Below are positions 27,600-39,981 of a DNA stretch of 64,000 nucleotides, piece after piece; within the stretch, counting starts at the first letter, position 1, and each line of letters starts with the position of its first letter. The DNA is taken from contig CAKJVC010000104.1 of NCBI GenBank assembly GCA_918026815.1, forward strand, positions 124,001-188,000, in the 5' to 3' direction. Origin of the DNA: Chalara sp. BL73. Taxonomy: Eukaryota; Ascomycota; Leotiomycetes; Helotiales. The notes beneath the pieces were generated by a model. That model made no database searches, was not told where the DNA came from, and worked only from the letters and a program-made list of their open reading frames with translations. Position numbers and translations under genes: made by a program.

Positions 27600-30345
27600 G
27601 AATTACAACAAAAAACCCGAATTAAGCACAGTTTCCGGACGCTCGGAATTCAGCGTTTTTTGCGTTTACGAATATAAAAAACACTGCAAATCAATTTACG
27701 GCTTTAATTAATCGCTTTCAACGCTACAACACTTGTATTTAAAACTACTGTTTACAAACGAAAAAAAGCTTGTTAGTATTTTTAACTTGTCGGTTTTTTT
27801 TTTTGAAACTTTTATTCGACACTATAGTAGTAATTAAAAATATTAACTACAAAAATTTAATTTTTTTTTCGGCTCGAAACTATACTATTTTAAACTAAAT
27901 AGCACTTGTAATTATATTAAACTAGTTAACTAATACCGATATTTAGCCGTTTGTTACAATTTACGTTATGTTATTTTATTTAAAAAAATACGTTTTTAAA
28001 ACCGAAAAGTTTTCGGTGTTATATATAAAACTTTAAGTTTAAATTCTTTTTTATATTAATAACTGCGCTTTTTTGCTGTTTTTTGTTTTTCGGTTGCTAA
28101 ATAAGCTAATTAAAAAACGTAACTAGTTTATTTAAAAAATATTTTATATTCTATTAAAGTTTTCAGTGCAAAAATCTATTCGGCAAATTGTAAATTTTAA
28201 CTGCCGCTCGGAAAAACAACAAAAAAATTTAATATTACTTAAATTTAAAAAAGTTTTCGCACAGCGTTTTATTTTACAGCAATATCGAAAACAGCGTTAA
28301 AATTCAGTCGATTTTGCGTTTGTAAATTTTTTTTTGTTTAAATATTTACAAAGCTAAAATTAAATTAAATAGTTATACCGGCTTTAAGCTAAATTTCGTA
28401 TTATTAACTATTATTTACAGTATTTAAGCTATTTTATTTCGCTTAAATATACAAACTATTGCCGAGTAAAACTTATACTATACTATTCGTTTACAAAATA
28501 AAATAATTTATTTTCGGTTAATAAACAAGTTTATAAGTTTTACAGCAACGCGTTTTCGGCTTGTATATAAGCGCATTTTTATTTTTTAGACTATTATACC
28601 GATTCGGTATTTAACGAAAATTCGAAATTTAATAATAACAATATTAAACTAAATTTAAAAAAAAAAAACAATACTGTATTAAATAAATTTAAGTTTTTAG
28701 CTTGTTAGTGCTTAAGCTATAACTTTTTACAAATCGATACTACTAAACTAAGTTAACGTTTATTTAATCGGCAATATAACTAGTTTGTATATATCGGTCG
28801 TTGCAATATACGCTCGAATATATAAAAGCAGTTTAAAAATAATAATTAAACTGTACAAATTGTTACAAGTAATTTTTCGCCCGAAAGCTTAAATACAAAA
28901 CAACTGAAATTTTACAATACAGTTGTTTTTTAGTACGCTTACAAACTTAGTGTAGCAACACTAAAAAAGCTTATACTTTTTTAATTACTATTAAATGTAA
29001 ATAACGTTGCCGAGTTCAAAAAAACGTATATACTATTAAAAATTTGTATTCGCTTTTAAAAACTCGCAATTAAAGCTAAAAAAAACGATTTAATATTCCG
29101 AAGTGCTTTTACGAGTATTGCGGCTTTTAATATTATCGGCTAAACTTTACATAGCTTATTTCGGCTTTTAGTTAAAAGCAAAAAATCAAATATAAATACG
29201 TCGACTTTACAAGTTTTACAAAGTTAGTTTCGGTATTGTCGATTTTTAATTATTAATAAAAAATTTATAATAAACTTAAAAACTTTGTTATTAATTAACA
29301 ATCGTTTACAAACGATTTTTTTTTTAAATATACTTTTTTTCGAAAGTATAAACGTTTTGTTATATAAAAATTTCTTTTAATTGCTGCTTGTAAAAAAAAA
29401 GCTATTATATGTTTCGGCTGTTTAAACCGAGCTTTATACTATTAAAAGCTAGTGCTTATATCGAGCTTTTAATCGATTTGTTCGACTGACTTAAGTTATA
29501 CAGCAATAAAAAAAAAACGATTTTTTAACTAAATTTCGAGCTGTTTTAAATAAATTACAAATTTTTTAATTGTTAATTATTAGCTAAAAACTGTTTTATA
29601 CACGTATCGCAAATACGTTTTTCGCACTCGAAGTTCAAAGTTTTACAACTGTTTTACAGTTTTATTACACTAAAAACGAAGTCGCAAAACGGAATTTTGC
29701 TTTTTTAGCTATACTACAACAGTTTATTATTAAAATTACAGTTCGGCATACTAGCTGTAGCGCTATTCGAACTACCGAAAATAAAACCGATAATTTATTA
29801 CTAAAGTTTTATATATATATCGGCGTTTGTATTATGCTTACAGCTAATTTATAAACCGAACATAGTTTAGTTAACAGTTTTATAAAAACTATTATTAATA
29901 TATTTTAGTTTACAAGTGTAACGCTTTTTATAGCTATGTTTTCGGTATTACTTATTCGTTTTAACATTTATACCGGCTCGGATTTTTCAGGCTGTTCGCC
30001 CGAAATTGTTTTTATTTTACTTTTTTTTTATATTTATAATTATAAAAGCGTTTTTTGTTTATAAACTTAGTTTTTTTTACAGTTTGCTTACGCTATTACA
30101 GTTTACAAAAGTTAAAAATTAACTTTTTTTCAAGTTGTATTAAACTTAAATTAAAAAAAGCACTATATCGGCTTTTCATATATTGCAGTTTTACGAATAA
30201 AAACTTTAAATAGTTTGCTTTTTAAAAGTTTTTTTAACTTTAAGCAGTTTACAAACAAAAAATCAGCTATTTTTAAAAATCGAAAGCTAGATTTTATTTG
30301 TAAAAATGCGCAATTACTATAGTTATACACTTGTAAAACTTGTAA
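27600..30345 (+). pseudogene. Helitron Rep/helicase protein remnant (Pif1 domain)
   Basis: Translation across many stops gives fungal Helitron helicase sequence in order. About 27,640-28,350 holds the region upstream of the helicase, with the conserved piece NKLIKKRN (family N-K-L-x-G-E-R-D-W) and a C-R-x-E-x-x-Q piece. Walker A of the Pif1 domain lies at 29,006-29,029, reading VAEFKKTY where active enzymes have a G-x-G-K-T/S loop. Next come motifs around SAFTSIAAFNIIG, an I-I-D/N-E/K box and a G-D-F-x-Q-L-P-type region near 29,250-29,400. Motif VI-side sequences near 29,820-30,115 include FAYAITVYKS (about 30,083-30,112), then an S-R-x-K-x-L-N type C-terminus. Helitrons move by rolling-circle replication with this protein. 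The glycine losses and many stops make it inactive. Confidence 0.8.
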
Positions 30346-30512
30346 CACTCGTAACTGTAAAAAGCAAAAACTGTTTATAACTTATTTGCTTAACTTTACT
30401 ATTTTAAAATAATTTTAACTTTTTAGCTTTTTTTTATATAACAACTACAACTATTACTACAACTACTACTACAACTACTTGAAATTAATTAATAACACTA
30501 TCGCAATACTTT

Positions 30513-30911
30513 TTGCTTTTACAAAATCTATATTTTATTATTCTGAAAAAAAAAATAAAAATAAAACAGTTATTTTTGTTGTTTCAACTTAAATTCGGCT
30601 TAATAGTAATAAATATAAAAATAAAAATAAAAATAAAAATAAAAATAAAAAAACCGATAATTACAATAAGTTTACAAATGTTTTTTAAATTAATTTTATT
30701 ATTGTTAACTGTATTAAACTCGAAACTTGTTTTTTCGGTTTACTTTATTGCCGTTATAGTTGTTTTAGCTGCTATATTAACTGTTCGAAATTTCGTTTTG
30801 CGCTCGAATCGGTCTGTTAATACAAGTCGCTTTTTAAATATAAAAACGCTATTAAATTATATAGTTAAAAAAAAAAAAACTACAAGCTATAAACACTATA
30901 TTTGTATTTAG
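30513..30911 (+). other. 132-residue open stretch near Helitron right end, microsatellite-bearing
   Basis: The open frame includes an (AAAAAT)n run at about 30,615-30,652, which translates as alternating I-K, and a hydrophobic segment. Just upstream, 30,440-30,480 is an imperfect ACAACT repeat. No domain is recognised. It lies after the helicase remnant inside the Helitron, and I judge it more likely to be degraded sequence than a gene. Confidence 0.25.
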
Positions 30912-31653
30912 CCGGCTAAAGTTTAAACTGTTTGTGTTACAGTAAATAAGTATTTCGAAAATAATTGTACTAATTGCTACTATAATAATAATAAAATCCG
31001 ATATAGTTTTTGTAAGTTTACAAGTTGTTTTTTTTGCTTTTCGATTTATAACTAACGTTACAAATCTGTAAATAGTCAAACTACAGCTGTTACAATTGCC
31101 GCGGCTATAAATACAGCTGCAACTGTTAATTTTGTTGCTTTTGTTGCTTTTTCGGCTGCTAAAAGCTTTTTTGCTCGTTTTTTTCGGCGTATTGCTTTTA
31201 TTAATATATTTTCAGTATTTTGTAACTGTATTACTCGTAAGTTTACACTTAGTATATACTTTTTAATCGTTTATAACTAACGATTTTTACTTGTAAACTA
31301 AAACTACAAATTAAATTCGAGTTTTTCGTCGTTTTTATACAAAACGTATATATTAAATTGCAAAGCACTACAAAGAAATCTCGAAGCGCTATACTCAGCT
31401 AGTAAAGTTATATGCAAAAAAAGCTAGTAAACTAAATAAAAATAGTAATATTTTTTAGTTTTCGAGCTTGTAACGTAGTTTTTAAATAGTTACAAACCGA
31501 ATACAAGCCGTAAAGTTTTTTAAGCGCAGCGAAATATAAAGGTTTGGGGGCTGGCCCTTATATAAATACGTGATAATTTATAAAATTAAAAAGCAAGCTT
31601 TCTATTTTCGATTGTTACACCTAACGAGCGCCTTTATTACGAGTTATCACAAA

Positions 31654-31667
31654 GCTCGAGAGCGAGC
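31654..31667 (+). other. Element C stem-loop before the polypurine tract
   Basis: GCTCG-AGAG-CGAGC, a perfect 5-bp stem with a 4-base loop, about 20 bp upstream of the 3' LTR. Equivalent hairpins lie at the same place in A, D and F. Confidence 0.6.
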
Positions 31668-31686
31668 TTTTTTCGAAGAGGGGGCA

Positions 31687-31878
31687 TGTCATGAATGGTC
31701 ACGTGATGCAGGTTACGAGATTGTGGGTCACGTGTTCGGTTCCCATAGGCGAGCGTCACGTGCTCCACTTTTTATTAGGTTGAGAGATCGTTCAACCATA
31801 TATCTTTCCTTTTTAGTTTAGTATCGTCAAATAGAACCTTATGATAGCTATCTTTGCGCCTATATTGGCTTCGTGACA
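31687..31878 (+). repeat. Element C 3' LTR
   Basis: This is 192 bp, about as well preserved as the 5' copy, and is followed by the AAACC duplication. A purine tract GAAGAGGGGG precedes it (from 31,675), the expected plus-strand primer. Confidence 0.9.
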
Positions 31879-31883
31879 AAACC

Positions 31884-33260
31884 GGTACGAAACTATTTTA
31901 ATAAAAAAATACGAAAAAGTTATTTATATTTTGTTAATTATAAAAAGTAGCTTATTTTAATTGTTTTAATAGTAGTTAACAAAAAGTCGAAGTTTTTAAT
32001 CGATATATTTGTTTATAATTTCCGTTTAGTTGTTTGTTTGCTTGTAATAAGTCGTAAAAAGCTTAATTTTAACTTTAATAATTTTACAAAACTTATTTTA
32101 ATAAAAAAATACAAATTAAAAACTTTTATTAAAAATTATCGACTTCGAAATATATTCGAATCGATATATTTACTAAAAAAAAAAAGTCGTTACGCTACGA
32201 ACGTCGATATTTTTGTAGCAAAAAATTGTTACTGTATTTTTTTTTAACCGATTAATAATAATTAAAATAGTATCGAAATCGTGCTTATTCGTAAAAAACT
32301 TTTTAAAGTTTATACAAAAATGCTGCATTAAATATACAAATACTAGTAAAAAGTGTAACAAGTTTTATTGTTTAATTTAATTAAAATAAACTGTTTTGCA
32401 ATTTTTACAATTTATAACGTATTGTTTACAGTTTGCACTTATATCGACTTAGTAGTACTTTTAAATAAACAACTAGTAAATTTTAGTACTATTTAAATGT
32501 ACACTAAAAAGTTAACTATACGCTTTTTAAATAAAGCGAATATATAAAAAAATGTTTCGAAATATATACAGCTTTTTTTTGTATAGTAATAATTCGTTTT
32601 CGAAATAATAACTTTTGAGTAAAATTGTTTATAAATTAAAAAATAACTTACAGTTAATTTGTTGTAGTTTAGCTATTAGTTTTAAAAAGTTTAAAAAAAG
32701 TTTTAAAAAAGTTTTAAAGTTTAATAAAAATATGTTTATTGCGGAAATGTATAATTTAACTAATTTAACATTAATTTAAAAATCTAAGCAATAAAATTCG
32801 AAAAGTACTTTAAAACAACTGTTTTTTTTAGTTTTTTTTTATACAACTACGTTTTGTTTTTTTCGGCTAAAAATATCGGTTTTAAAATTGTTTTTGTTTA
32901 ACGTATATATAATTTTAAAATTAAAATTAAAAAAAAACTTTATTTAACGTATTTGTTTAACAGTAAACACTTTAGTCGTTATAAAGTATTTTAATAACTT
33001 GTAATTCGAATAAACGTTAACTTAATTTTAAACCGATATAAATTCGAAACGCTATTTGCGAAACGCTTTTATAATAGCGTATAGTTTTTTATTGTAAATT
33101 TTTTAGTTTATTTTATAACTTGTTAAAACGTATAAATAAAAACTAACAAAGTACTATTAGCTGTTAAAGTACTTTTAAAAAATAATTTTAGCAATAATTT
33201 TATTCAAGAAATCCGTTTTTAGTTTTATAAAAAATTCGAAATCAAAATAGTAAATAGTTT
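31884..33260 (-). pseudogene. Element B internal block between C and D
   Basis: By the nesting order this block belongs to B's pol region (minus sense). Open frames at 32,038-32,247 (plus) and 32,173-32,361 (minus) are short and overlap each other. No integrase motif could be read with confidence. Confidence 0.4.
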
Positions 33261-33265
33261 GTACT

Positions 33266-33465
33266 TGTCATGAATGGTCACGTGATGCAGGTTACGAGGT
33301 TACGGGGTTGTGGGTCACGTGTTCGGTTCCCATAGGCGAGCGTCACGTGCTCCATTCTCTATTAGGTTGAGGGATCGTTCAACCATATACCTTTCCTTTT
33401 TAGTTTAGTATCGTCGAATAAAACTTTATAATAGCTACTTTTGCGCCTATATTGGCTTCGTGACA
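33266..33465 (+). repeat. Element D 5' LTR
   Basis: It is close to C's LTR but 8 bp longer because of an extra GGTTACGG-like unit after ACGAGGTTACGG. It keeps all three CACGTG sites and AGTTTAGTAT at 33,402-33,411. The primer-binding site after it (33,467-33,477) differs from C's by one C-to-T change. Confidence 0.9.
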
Positions 33466-34779
33466 GAATATTAAACTTATCCAACTTTATTCCTGAAAAG
33501 AAATTCAATTATACTAATCCTTTTGCTGTCGCTTGTACTTATATTACATGTACTAAATAAATACGCTAACAAAGAATTTGTTTTCGACTTAATTTAATTT
33601 AACTTAACTCGACTTGCTTACGAATATTTTACACTTTACTCGATTTAATACTTGACCAGATTCGACCTGAAACTCGACTTGTTTATTAAACTTGTTTATT
33701 TAATACTTAATATTTGCTTCGAAAAATAGTTTGTTTTTACAGTAAATCGAACACGAACCGACAAGTTACTTTTACGTTTAAAAAACTAAAAAATAAGTTT
33801 TTGTTTGCTTAATTGCTTAATTGTAAAAATGTGAAAAATATAAAAAAGTTTACAAATAAAAAACTTTTTAAAACTGTATTTACAGCTAGCAATACAATTG
33901 CTAAATAAAAAAATAAAATACTTGCTACTAAAACTAAAGTAGCTACGTATAACAACTGTATTGCTACATTTAAAAAGCTTGCAAAAAACGTACAAACTAA
34001 ACTAAATCGAAAACAAATTATTATTAATTATTTAAAAAGCATTTGTTTAAAACTTGTATCGAAAATTTTTTAACGTTTACGTTGTTTTGTAATAGTTTTT
34101 AATTTTAATTTACCGAATAAAAAAAAATGCGTTATTTAATATATAAAAACTGCAAATTAAAAAAAAATTCAAAATTAATAAAAATTACTTTAATAATAAA
34201 AAGTTAAAAATGTTTTACGTATTTAAACGTACAATAAATAATGTTTAAAAACAACTTTAAAAAAATAATTATTAAAAAATAAATCGAGTGTTATCGAGTA
34301 TTGTTTAACTAGTTTACGTATTCGTTATAGTTCGTAAAGTAAAACAATTTGCTGCAACAATCGATATTGTCGGCATTTCGGCTTTTGCGTTTTATTTCAA
34401 CTTTAAAAAAAAAAAAAACATTTTGTTTATTATTAGTTTGTTCGAAATTAATTATTTAATAAATAATTTACAAAAAAACTTAGTTTTAAAACAAAAAACT
34501 GAAAAATTTAAACTTAACTAATTACGGCGTATTTTTTTTTTACAATATTAGAAATATATCGACGTATTTTCGAAAATAACATTTAATAAACTATTGTTAT
34601 ATTGTTTATATAATTACAAAATCGTGCTTAAAAACTTTAACAACAAAAAAAAGCTAAATTATAGTTTTTTATACAATTCGTTTATACAAAAACTGCAAAA
34701 AGTAAAAAATTTTTTAGTTAAAAACTTAAAAAAAAAGTTTATAAAAGCTAATTAATTTTTTTTTGTAATTTTTGTATTG

Positions 34780-37610
34780 TTTGTTATAAAATTTAATAAA
34801 AAATTACAGTTTTGTATCGATTTCTGTAAATTTAATAACTTAACTGTAAAAAACCGATACTTTTTACTGTTAATTAAAAAAACATTAAAAAAGCTAAACA
34901 AAACAAAAATTTTTACTAAACTAAATATTTAACAAACGTTTTACTGTATTCGAATAAATTTTAAATTTAAAAAACTAACAACGTTTTAAACTTGTTATAG
35001 TTTGTACAAATACAAAGTACTGTTTAAAAAACTAACAAACGAATTTGTAACGTATTAAAAATATATAAACAACGTATTATTTAAATACTTAAATAACTTT
35101 TGTACAGTTTATTTAAATAATATTTTAATTTATTTAAAAAATTTCGCAAAGTATAAAATACACGTAAAAACAATACTAAAATATTTACAAAAAGCTAGTT
35201 TGCAAATCGATATTCGCAAATTCGAATTTAGTATTATTTGCATTAAATATTTAAAATTTATTATATTTATAAAAAACATTAAAGTAAACTTAACAAAAGT
35301 CGACGCAATACAAAAATAAAAACTTTTTACAACTGTTAAAAGCGTACAGTTATTTTTAAAGTTTTATAATTTTTATAAGTGTTTTATTAAAAGTTATAAA
35401 CGTATATTTAAACTGTTAATATTATTTACAATTAAAAACAATTTGTATATATAAAACGAAGTTTATTAAAAAGCATTTAAAAAACTTAAAAATACTATAC
35501 TAACAGCGCTTATTTTATAGTATTACAATTTTAATTCCAAAACAATAATCGAAACTAACATATTAAATAAAATAGTAAAAAAAGTATTATTTTAACAAAA
35601 TTTAATTATAAAGTTTTAATATTTTATAGTATATTTTACAAAAACTATACAAACAGCCGAAATTAATTACAATATTTATAACAAAAAAATACTTATAATT
35701 ATAAAAACTATTAAAAAATAAAAATCAAAACTGCAAAAAATATAAACAACAACTTTTTTTAAAATATTTTCGAATTATAAAATATTAAAATATTTTATAA
35801 CAATTAAAAAGTTGTCGGCTAAACAAATTCGATAAGCCGAATTGTTTTTACAGTACAATTATAAGTTTATATATCGAAAAAAAAAAGCTAATTTACGAGT
35901 TAACACATTAAATCGAAAATATAAAAACGTAAAAACACAAAAAAAAGTTATTACTAAATATCGAATATAATTAATAATTTTTTGTTTTAAAATAAATAAA
36001 ACTATCGTTACAAATTTACAACTAACTACAATCGAAAAATTACTAAAATACAACAGCGCACAGTTAATATTTGCAATTTTAAAAACTAATCGTATATTCG
36101 TAAATTTAAAAAAGTTATAAAAAAAAACTAAATTTAAAAATAATATTTAATTAACGAAAAAAAAATTGCTGTTACAATTAAAAAAGCTGTATATACTTAA
36201 CGAAATATTAAACTAATTAATACTTTTACAAACTGTAATAATTAAAAAAGCTTATAATAAACTTGCAACTAGTTACTTAAAACAAACAAAATTAACTTAG
36301 TTTTTAAAAACTCGATACAATTAAGCCGGCTTAATAAATAATATTGTTCGATATTGTTTTAATTGCTACGTATACTGTAAAACTTATATACTTAAAAATA
36401 AAAAGCTTAAATTGCTATACTAGTTACTAGTTTTTAATCGATTTTAGCAATATTTTATAGTAAATTTCAAAAAATGTTTTAAAAACAAAAATAATTATAA
36501 TATAATAACTATTTTTGTAAATCGACTAAAAAAGCGCTTAATATTTATACTTGTAAAAAATACAATTACAGCTAAACAGTTAGCTTTTTTGTTTTTTATA
36601 TACGTTATACAATATATAAAAATCTCGAATTCGATAATTTTAAATTAAAGTTTTTAATTTGTATTTAATTTTTAAAACGAGTTTTATAAACAGCTGCAAA
36701 TTAAAATTAAGCTATCGATTACAAATTACTTTTAAACTAATAAACAAACAAAAATTGTAAATTAATATTTTAATTAAAAATTACAGCTATACGTAAACTA
36801 TTATTAAAATAACTAAAACGAATAAGTTTTTATTATTAACTTGCAATAAGTTTTATTTTTATATGCAACAACAAACTAATTTTTATTTTTTACGAAGCGT
36901 AGTTATAAAACTTGTATATTATTCGACTAAAAATTACTCGTAACAAAAAACTTAGCTAAAAAACGCTTAAACAAAAAAAAAGCTAAAATATTGTTATTAA
37001 AATTTTACGAATTATAAAATATTGCAAAAAACAATATAAAAATATTTTAAAAACGCTATACTAAACAAATTAACAAATATTAACAAAAATTTAACTTTAA
37101 AGTAAATAATTCAATATAAATTACAACTAAAAACTAAAAAAGCTACCGGTTTAGCTATAAATTAACAAATTAAATAAAAAAACTTTTTAAAATACTTAAA
37201 ATAGTAAATTATTTATACAAGCTAAAACTATTGTTTACTATAAAAGTTCATTTTGTTTTTTATACAAAAAAGCTGCAAAAAGCCGCCGACAACTTATTAT
37301 TTAACTAAACTAATTCAAATTTAGTTTTTATTATTGTTAATAATTATAAAAAGTACAAAATAAAAAAAGTTTTTGCGGTTTGTATAGTTCGCAAAAAACT
37401 AAAGTATCGAATTAAGTAAAAAAAATAAAATAAAAATCCTGAATAATATTTTGCGGCTACGTTAGCTAACAGCGCTACGGCTTTTAAAACGTTTTACGAC
37501 ACGTATTTAAAATAATTTAAACTATTTGTAAATTTGCAATATTAGCTAAATTGTGCTAAAAAAAACGAGTTTCCGGAATTTCGTAAAAATAATAATCGAG
37601 CTATTAACTA
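34780..37610 (+). pseudogene. Element D reverse transcriptase, integrase and chromodomain remnant
   Basis: Co-linear with C's pol. The catalytic box is Y-L-N-N at 35,110-35,121, matching C. The integrase core lies around 36,500-36,780 and the chromodomain around 37,340-37,510. The tail ends in a conserved ACGAGTTTCCGG stretch (about 37,565). Extra C-to-T and G-to-A differences from C are scattered throughout, showing that the two copies were mutated separately. Confidence 0.8.
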
Positions 37611-37658
37611 AAAAAAAATATTAAAGCTAGTAAATGTATAATTACAAGTTATTACAAA

Positions 37659-37672
37659 ACTCGAAAGCAAGC
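37659..37672 (+). other. Element D stem-loop remnant before the polypurine tract
   Basis: ACTCG-AAAG-CAAGC occupies the place of the GCTCG...CGAGC hairpin of C, F and A, with G-to-A changes that open the stem. Confidence 0.4.
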
Positions 37673-37691
37673 TTTTTTCGAAAAAAAAGTA

Positions 37692-37891
37692 TATTATAAA
37701 TAGTTACGTAATGCAGGTTACGAGGTTACGGGGTTGTAAGTCACGTGTTCGGTTCCTATAGGCGAGCGTTACGTGCTTTATTCTTTATTAAGTTGAGGAA
37801 TTGTTCAACTATATATTTTTCTTCTTTAGTTTAGTATCGTCGAATAAAACTTTATAATAGCTACTTTTGCGCTTATATTGGCTTCGTGACA
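37692..37891 (+). repeat. Element D 3' LTR
   Basis: The 200-bp partner of the 5' LTR shares the 8-bp extra unit. Its inner part is RIP-mutated (start now TATTATAAA; only one CACGTG left), while its outer end TTCGTGACA is intact and followed by GTACT. Confidence 0.9.
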
Positions 37892-38269
37892 GTACTGTTA
37901 ACAAACTTTTTTGCAAATTTTCGAATATTTAATTATACTTTTTTAACTATATAAACAGTTTTATAAAACGTGTAATAGTTGTTAGCAATTTAGTTATTAA
38001 ACCGAAATTGCGTATAAACTGCCAATAAAATCCGCAAAATTTTAAAAAAAACTTTATATTTGTAACAGTAGTAAGTCGAACTTAATTTTATAACAGTTTT
38101 GTTTTATTAAAGTTTATTTTTAATTTTTTAGTAATTAAAATGTATTTCAAATATTTAGTTTTAGTAACGTAAAATTCGCATTTAACAATATCGGCTTAAA
38201 ATCCAATATTATAAAGTTTTTGCAACACTTTTTTAACGTGCTCGATATAAATAGTAAAATTTTCGAAAT

Positions 38270-38687
38270 AAATAAAAATATTGTTAAAGTATACTATACA
38301 AAAGTTATTTAAATATTTTATTAAAACGTTGTTTATATACTGTTAATACGTAGCAAGTTTATTAGTAAAACTAAAAAGTAGCATTTTGTATTTATAAAAT
38401 TTATAGCGAGTTTTAAACGTTGTATATTTTTTAAAGTCGAAATTTATTCGAATTTTGTAAAATATTTAACAAATATCGAATTTTGTAAATATTTTAACTT
38501 TTAATACTCGGCTTAACAATTTATTAATTTTAAAAATAAAATAAAAATTGTTTCGAGTTAAAATATTAAACTTTTTGTAATCGATACAAAAACGCAAACT
38601 GCTGTTAAGTTTTTTAACAAATAAAACAAAAAACGCAAAAAAGCTTTTGTTATAAACAATAAACTTTTTGTTTAAATACTTTAACAA
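38270..38687 (-). pseudogene. Element B reverse transcriptase fragment
   Basis: The minus-strand open stretch 38,466-38,687 (73 residues) contains LRFCIDYKKFN followed by KIFTKFDIC, which match the fingers and palm motifs of Ty3/Gypsy reverse transcriptase (family pattern LRFCVDYRxLN and KxFxKxDL). Further on, after stops, the catalytic box reads Y-F-N-N at 38,280-38,291 where active enzymes have Y-x-D-D. Both aspartates are lost, so the enzyme is dead. Element D begins (37,891) just beyond, in what should be the RNase H region. Confidence 0.8.
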
Positions 38688-39783
38688 ATACTTTTTTACT
38701 GCTTTTAGCTTTTTAACGAATTGTCGATATAAAAAAAAAAGTAACTAAACAAAAAAGCTTTTAACTAGATTTTGTAGTTATATAAGCAATAAAAAAGTAG
38801 TATATTCGAAATTATTTTAAAAAATACGTTTTAAAACAAATTATATAATTTAAGTAGTTTAAAACGAATTAGTTGTTCGGTTTTTATATTTTTAGCAGTT
38901 TTTAATTTTTTAATAATCCGGTTTATTTTATATAGACTAGTTTAAAAAAACTTTGTACTATTAAATTTTATGTTGTAATATAACGCGTTAACGCTAATTT
39001 AACAAATATCGACTACTTTAAAAAGTTTAAAAATTTATAATTTAGTTTTTTTTGAAAGTCGAAAAGTATTTGTGTAAAATGTAAAAAAAGTTCGGAATTT
39101 AGTATTTCGAATAAAAACTATAAAAATAAAATTTTACGATTTTTGTATTTTTTGTACTTGATTTATTTTTAGTATTTAATTTTTTCGGTTTGTATTTACT
39201 TAGTAATTGCTATAAATATTAATTAGCTTTTTAAATTTATAAAAAATTATTAGTTTTTTAAATTATATTAAAGTTAAAAAATATTCAAAAAACTATATAA
39301 ACCGATTTTTTGCCGAATTTAATTTAATTTTAAAATAGTTTAACTATTTGTTTTCGATAATAACGTTTTGATTTTTTAAGTTTAAAATTACAAAAAAGCA
39401 ATTATATATTCGCCGATTATTAAAAGTTAAATATAAACAAATATATTAAAATATACGACTAAATATTTTTTTTTGAAATTTTTTAACCGGTACAAAATAA
39501 AAAAATTGTCGAATAAAAATATTAAAAATATATAAAAAACGAATAACAAAAAAACAGTTAATAAAAAAGTAATCGTTTACTTTTATATTTGTTAACGAAT
39601 ATAACGAAATTCCGGTTTTATTTATATTAAACTAACAAAAAACTAAAAACTGTTTACTATTTATTAATTTTGTTAAATTTAGCTTTAACAAATTATATTT
39701 GCGTAAATTTAAAAACGAGTTTTTATTTAAATTTCGTTGTTTTTTTTTTAGTTTTTATATTTTTTATTTTTTACTAGTTTTTT

Positions 39784-39981
39784 TTATTTAAGTTTTGTAT
39801 TGTTTTCGACTATTTTTTTAACTGTAAAAACTTGTAAACAGTTATTTATAAAATATTTAAACTTTTTGCATTTAAAACAAATTTTTTTTGTTGTTTTAAA
39901 CAAATCGGTTAAATTTAAATAAATTTTTTTTTTTAGCAAAAATAAAAAATTTATATCGAAATAAATAAATATTCGAACCAA
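39784..39981 (-). pseudogene. Element B Gag fragment with CCHC zinc knuckle
   Basis: A 65-residue open stretch carries the retroviral-type nucleocapsid zinc knuckle at residues 35-48 (bases 39,838-39,879). The spacing C-x2-C-x4-Y-x4-C is exact, but the histidine is replaced by tyrosine, a CAC/CAT to TAT change as RIP would make. Zinc knuckles in Gag bind the element's RNA during packaging. Position upstream (minus sense) of the reverse transcriptase fits gag-pol order. The flanking gag sequence is not recognisable. Confidence 0.7.

Larger units (their letters stand above)
25277..31604 (+). mobile_element. Helitron E inserted at the 3' end of C's pol
   Basis: Comparison with element D shows that C and D run together up to about 25,278, and C resumes D-like sequence at about 31,636, so about 6.3 kb was inserted. 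The two ends carry an inverted pair, TAGAAAGCTTGCTTTTT (from 25,277) and its complement ending at 31,604. The interior encodes, on the plus strand, a replication-initiator/helicase protein of Helitron type with a clear Pif1 helicase. Classical Helitrons lack inverted repeats; the Helitron2 group has short ones, so this may belong there. Exact ends are uncertain because of TTA microhomology, and about 30 bp of extra sequence lies between 31,605 and the D-like flank. Confidence 0.7.
19641..31878 (+). mobile_element. Element C: chromodomain Gypsy (chromovirus) inserted in B
   Basis: LTRs of 192 bp each (19,641-19,832 and 31,687-31,878) are flanked by the 5-bp duplication AAACC (19,636-19,640 and 31,879-31,883). 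Inside, in plus orientation, are gag (unrecognised), reverse transcriptase, a tether, integrase and a C-terminal chromodomain. A Helitron of about 6.3 kb sits between the end of pol and the 3' LTR; without it the element is about 5.9 kb. The chromodomain marks it as a chromovirus, a clade whose integrase is thought to be steered to heterochromatin, which fits insertion into an already silent repeat. Confidence 0.9.
33266..37891 (+). mobile_element. Element D: second copy of the C family, internally deleted
   Basis: LTRs of 200 bp (33,266-33,465 and 37,692-37,891) are flanked by the 5-bp duplication GTACT (33,261-33,265 and 37,892-37,896). Sequence is co-linear with C from gag through the chromodomain. 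About 1.27 kb of C (roughly 20,612-21,880, around the gag/protease junction) is missing, with the join near 34,245 at a short TTTAAAA match. D is therefore 4.6 kb. It contains no Helitron, so the Helitron came into C independently. RIP is heavy inside and partial in the 3' LTR. Confidence 0.9.

Noticed and set aside
31570..31821. 83-residue plus-strand frame ending in the C 3' LTR
   Set aside because: It runs across the Helitron end, the hairpin and the LTR, so it is not a single gene.
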